A stretch of DNA of 64,000 bases. Origin: an uncultured bacterium. Lineage in GTDB: Bacteria > Cyanobacteriota > Vampirovibrionia > Gastranaerophilales > Gastranaerophilaceae. The notes below the pieces were generated by a model. It was not told where the DNA came from. It made no database searches and saw nothing but the letters and a program-made list of their open reading frames with translations. Of the stretch, positions 63,166 through 64,000 are shown one piece after another. The stretch's first letter is position 1. The number at the start of each line of letters is the position of its first letter. The stretch lies in assembly GCA_902462155.1 (NCBI GenBank), contig CABQAQ010000007.1, positions 1-64,000 on the forward strand, read 5' to 3'. The translations under genes and the position numbers were made by a program.

Positions 63166-64000
63166 ATGAAAAATAAATTTATTATTAGTTTTGTATTTAT
63201 ATTTTTATTGATGCCGGTAGTATCTGTATTGCCATCAGAGGCAAAATTATTTTTAAAGAAACAAAAAAAAGAAGAAATAAACTTAAACTTAGATGCACAA
63301 GCTGAAATTGTTAAAAATGGGGTTTTATCTCTTGAAGATTGTATAAATATAGCTTTACAAAATGATCCTAATTTGAAAATATCAAAGTTTAATATCGATA
63401 CTCAAAAAAGTAAAGTTACTCAAGCTAAATCTGATTATTTTCCAAGCTTGAATGGTGCTACAAGCTTTAATTTTCAGAATAATCAAAATTCTTACAATGG
63501 TTTTAATAATGATAATAATTCAAATAATTATCAAATAAATGTTGGAATAAATGAACTTATTTGGAATTTTGGTAAAACTTTTGCCAGTATAAATATGGAA
63601 AAATATACTTTAGAGTCAAAAAGATATGATAAAGATTATCAGGAATTAAATACTATATATAAAGTAAAATCTGCGTATTACAATGTACTTGCAGCAATAG
63701 CAAATTTGGATATTTATCAGCGTTCTGTAAGGATAAATAAAATTAATTATGATAGAACAAAAGCTCTATATGAAGAAGGGTTAAAATCACAAATAGATGT
63801 TGTGAATTCCGAAGTGTATTTGACAGATGCAGAAATACAATTGGTAGAAGCAAAAAATAAATATAAGGCTTGTATTATAGATCTTAATAATTCTATGTAT
63901 TTAGTTGGTGCTCCAAAATATAAGGTTTTAAGTACGGAAAAATTTAAACTACCAGACGAATATATAAAAAATAATGAAAATGAAATAAATGTATCAAATA
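63166..64000 (+). CDS. TolC-family outer-membrane channel protein, 3' truncated by window edge
   Basis: The frame is open to the window end (278 codons visible). A signal peptide (KFIISFVFIFLLMPVVSVLP) is followed by LSLEDCINIALQNDPNLKIS, the usual opening of the outer-membrane efflux (OEP) repeat, then SKVTQAKSDYFPSLNGATSF, INELIWNFGKTFASINMEKY and AYYNVLAAIANLDIYQRSVR. It forms the outer-membrane exit of type I secretion or efflux systems. The ATG at 63166 has only a distant AGGA. Partner genes would lie outside the window. Confidence 0.88.
   Translation, partial: MKNKFIISFVFIFLLMPVVSVLPSEAKLFLKKQKKEEINLNLDAQAEIVKNGVLSLEDCINIALQNDPNLKISKFNIDTQKSKVTQAKSDYFPSLNGATSFNFQNNQNSYNGFNNDNNSNNYQINVGINELIWNFGKTFASINMEKYTLESKRYDKDYQELNTIYKVKSAYYNVLAAIANLDIYQRSVRINKINYDRTKALYEEGLKSQIDVVNSEVYLTDAEIQLVEAKNKYKACIIDLNNSMYLVGAPKYKVLSTEKFKLPDEYIKNNENEINVSN

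Noticed and set aside
1..64000. CRISPR arrays, insertion sequences and rRNA genes
   Set aside because: No regularly spaced direct repeats, transposase-like genes or rRNA sequence were seen. The only tandem repeats are the in-gene 21-bp and 66-bp units.

Overview
The window is a very AT-rich, densely coded bacterial chromosome segment. It carries ftsZ, secDF, yajQ, mtnA, fabI, an RNase E/G gene beside a large radical SAM/DUF2344 fusion, mfd, metK and gdhA, together with SLH-domain and TolC-type envelope proteins. It also has many lineage-specific hypothetical proteins, including one beginning MGLAASQARL. This combination suggests a gut-type non-photosynthetic cyanobacterial relative (Melainabacteria/Vampirovibrionia, Gastranaerophilales). 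That placement is an inference from gene content, not from a marker tree.

Layout. 0-7.5 kb: a YkgJ-like end fragment, ftsZ, then a minus-strand block with three unknown genes behind a cobalamin-type riboswitch, a membrane-embedded HExxH metalloprotease homologue and manC. 7.7-14.0 kb: an accessory island between tRNA-His and tRNA-Gln. It holds a serine-recombinase remnant abutting tRNA-His, about 1.3 kb of empty AT-rich DNA, intact ogt, DUF4186 and ybaK genes, and four broken genes. 14-24.3 kb: a GT-C-type membrane glycosyltransferase, coaX, a radical SAM gene, a thioredoxin/CcdA pair, yajQ, secD-secF, a small HTH/zinc-ribbon protein, a membrane protein and mtnA. 24.4-36.5 kb: a podovirus-like set of head and packaging genes (small terminase, adaptor, scaffold candidate, portal, coat, tail hub, GNAT, large terminase). 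All are open, but there is no integrase, replication, lysis or tail-fibre gene. Two opposite-strand cargo genes and one candidate small RNA are embedded in it. 36.6-44 kb: fabI, RNase E/G, radical SAM fusion and a putative papain-like protease. 44-54.5 kb: an OLD-type TOPRIM protein, a polar amino-acid ABC transporter, nanE with a ROK kinase, mfd and a PrsA-like isomerase. 54.5-64 kb: a second HExxH membrane protein, an SLH protein, metK, an S4 protein, gdhA, a repeat-containing protein with an OspF/SpvC-like lyase domain, and a divergent tolC-type gene running off the edge.

The most notable items are: (i) a stand-alone phosphothreonine-lyase-like protein preceded by four 22-residue repeats; (ii) a B12-type riboswitch with a ribosome-site-masking hairpin controlling genes of unknown function; (iii) the packaging-only phage cluster, which could be a domesticated particle or gene-transfer-agent-like system; (iv) two paralogous membrane metalloprotease homologues. 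Functions come from motif recognition by eye. No database search was possible.
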